Positions 6,151 to 7,100 of a stretch of DNA of 7,100 nt are shown here, piece by piece. Where the stretch lies: positions 150,878 through 157,977 of the forward strand of contig DDFO01000026.1 of assembly GCA_002337215.1 (NCBI GenBank). Direction: 5' to 3'. The notes under the pieces were generated by a model. The model had not been told where the DNA came from. It searched no databases and saw only the letters and a program-made list of their open reading frames with translations. The stretch comes from Phycisphaerales bacterium UBA1926. Lineage in GTDB: Bacteria > Planctomycetota > Phycisphaerae > Phycisphaerales > UBA1924. Positions within the stretch are counted from its first letter, which is position 1; the number at the start of each line of letters is the position of its first letter. Both the position numbers and the translations under genes were made by a program.

Positions 6151-7039
6151 TCAGCCCGACGAGGCCCCGTCTCCCGCGCTCTGTGCCGGGGCGTTGCCCC
6201 TAGGCGTCGCGGCGCTCCCCGCGAGCAGGCCCCCGTCGATGGTGAACTCCGCGCCCGTCACATACGCCGACGCGTCGGACGCCAGATAGACGCACATCGC
6301 CGCGACCTCGCCCGGCTGCGCGAACCGACGCAGGGGCGTATCCGCGACGATCGCCTCCATGTTTCGCTCCCGGTCGGCCCCCTCGCCCAGCATCGGGTCC
6401 CACATCGGGGTCAGCACCGCCGCGGGTTGCACGACGTTGCACCGGATGGGCAGGCCTTCTTCGGCGCAGTAGAGGGCGACCGACTTGGTGTGGTTGCGGA
6501 CCCCCGCCTTGCTCGCGGCGTACGCCGCCGCGCGCGGGATGCCCACGACCCCCGACCGCGACCCGATGTTGATGATCGAGCCGTTCTGCGAGCCGTCGCC
6601 CGAGGCGAGACTCCGCCGCATCCCGCGGATCGCGTGCCGGCATCCCAGGAAGACGCCGTCGAGGTTTGTGCGCATCACCGCGCGCCACGCGTCGAGCGAC
6701 GCGTGCTCCGGATCGCCCGGCCCGGCTCGCTCCTTGCAATCGGACAGATCATCGGGCCCGAGCCCGGTGATCCCCGCGTTGTTGACGACGATGTCGAGCC
6801 TCCCGAACGCGTCGAGGGTCTCGCCGATCACACGCCCCCAGTCCCCGTCCTCGCGGACGTCGAGCGGGCGGGTGATCGCGTGCTCGCCGATCGAGGCCGC
6901 GACGCGTGTGCTGGCATCAGCGCACAGATCCGTCACCACCACCCGAGCCCCGGCCCCCGGCGAACGCCCGCGCCACCGCCTCCCCGATCCCCCGCCCGGC
7001 CCCGGTGACGATCGCGACCTTTTCTGTGAGTGTGGGCAT
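6151..7039 (-). pseudogene. Classical short-chain dehydrogenase/reductase, frameshifted near the N-terminus
   Basis: From ATG 7039 the protein starts [19 protein letters not shown], the standard SDR N-terminus with TGxxxGxG at 12-19. It then leaves frame and stops at TGA 6919-6917 after 40 codons. The remainder continues in another frame from the same spot to TGA 6153-6151. Removing one base from the C5 run at 6954-6958 (or the adjacent C4 run at 6948-6951) restores [14 protein letters not shown] and a full 295-residue enzyme. In that corrected numbering D37 ends strand 2 (NAD preference), NNAG is at 86-89, and the catalytic set is N125, S160, Y173, K177. Everything else is intact, including [11 protein letters not shown] near the end. 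So this is either a sequencing error in a homopolymer, a very recent mutation, or a length-variable run. The substrate is unknown. Without correction only a 263-residue fragment lacking the Rossmann glycine loop could be made, from GTG 6942. Confidence 0.85.
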
Positions 7040-7045
7040 GGAGGG

Positions 7046-7051
7046 AGGGTA
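7046..7051 (-). promoter_or_regulatory. Putative -10 element (TACCCT) of the SDR gene
   Basis: TACCCT on the minus strand (7051-7046) is followed by six pyrimidines (CCCTCC) and then ATG 7039. This is the same 6-nt spacing as upstream of the ParA and zinc-ribbon genes. The pyrimidine spacer cannot act as a Shine-Dalgarno. No clear -35 box is visible. Confidence 0.4.
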
Positions 7052-7100
7052 GCGATTCCCGGATCACCGCTTCATTCCTCGGGTGCCATGGAGACGGCGC
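7052..7100. other. Window end, no assignable gene
   Basis: The last 49 bases hold no gene I can support. A minus-strand frame ending at TGA 7074-7072 (…SMAPEE) and a plus-strand ATG at 7088 are both possible, but the stretch is too short to decide. Confidence 0.3.

Noticed and set aside
7072..7100. C-terminal end of another minus-strand gene (…SMAPEE then TGA)
   Set aside because: Only a few codons are visible and they cannot be told from chance.
1..7100. CRISPR array, tRNA/rRNA genes, complete insertion sequence or defence system
   Set aside because: No direct-repeat/spacer pattern, RNA-gene signature, transposase or defence-family protein was seen on either strand.

Overview
The window is GC-rich (about two-thirds G+C by eye), gene-dense bacterial chromosome. 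The best guess at the source is a planctomycete, perhaps of the Phycisphaerae. This rests on the general look of the proteins, above all a small membrane protein ending in the CxxC...YDLxGxP...CPECG zinc ribbon that is very common in that group. It is an inference, not a measured placement.

Layout: (1) 2-2828, + strand, a tightly coupled cell-surface polysaccharide operon. It holds the C-terminal end of a CpsD/Wzc-type tyrosine kinase, an extended-SDR nucleotide-sugar epimerase/decarboxylase (1-bp overlap, TAATG) and a WecA/MraY-family undecaprenyl-phosphate sugar-1-phosphate transferase (4-bp overlap, ATGA). (2) 2911-3933, +, a ParA/Soj-type ATPase with no ParB in view. (3) 3943-4016, a nested palindromic element resembling a REP doublet (REPIN). 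(4) 4039-4434, +, a VanZ-like membrane protein. (5) 4459-5538, -, an aldo/keto reductase. (6) 5601-6146, +, a two-TM protein with a C-terminal zinc ribbon, divergent from the reductase. (7) 6151-7039, -, a classical SDR whose reading frame is broken by one extra base in a C5 run. The last 60 bases hold only its putative promoter and an unassigned end.

The first three genes fit one process: building an undecaprenyl-linked glycan. One supplies or modifies the nucleotide sugar, one loads the first sugar phosphate onto the lipid carrier, and one controls chain length or export. The ParA, VanZ, reductase, zinc-ribbon and SDR genes have no clear functional link to it.

The most notable non-coding observation is that three separately promoted genes (parA, the zinc-ribbon gene and the broken SDR) each carry a TANNNT hexamer ending exactly 6 nt before the ATG and lack a convincing Shine-Dalgarno. 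This is the geometry of leaderless transcription. At one of them the hexamer is part of a two-sided ANNNTANNNT element inside a palindrome between divergent genes. I did not find a clearly new multi-gene system.
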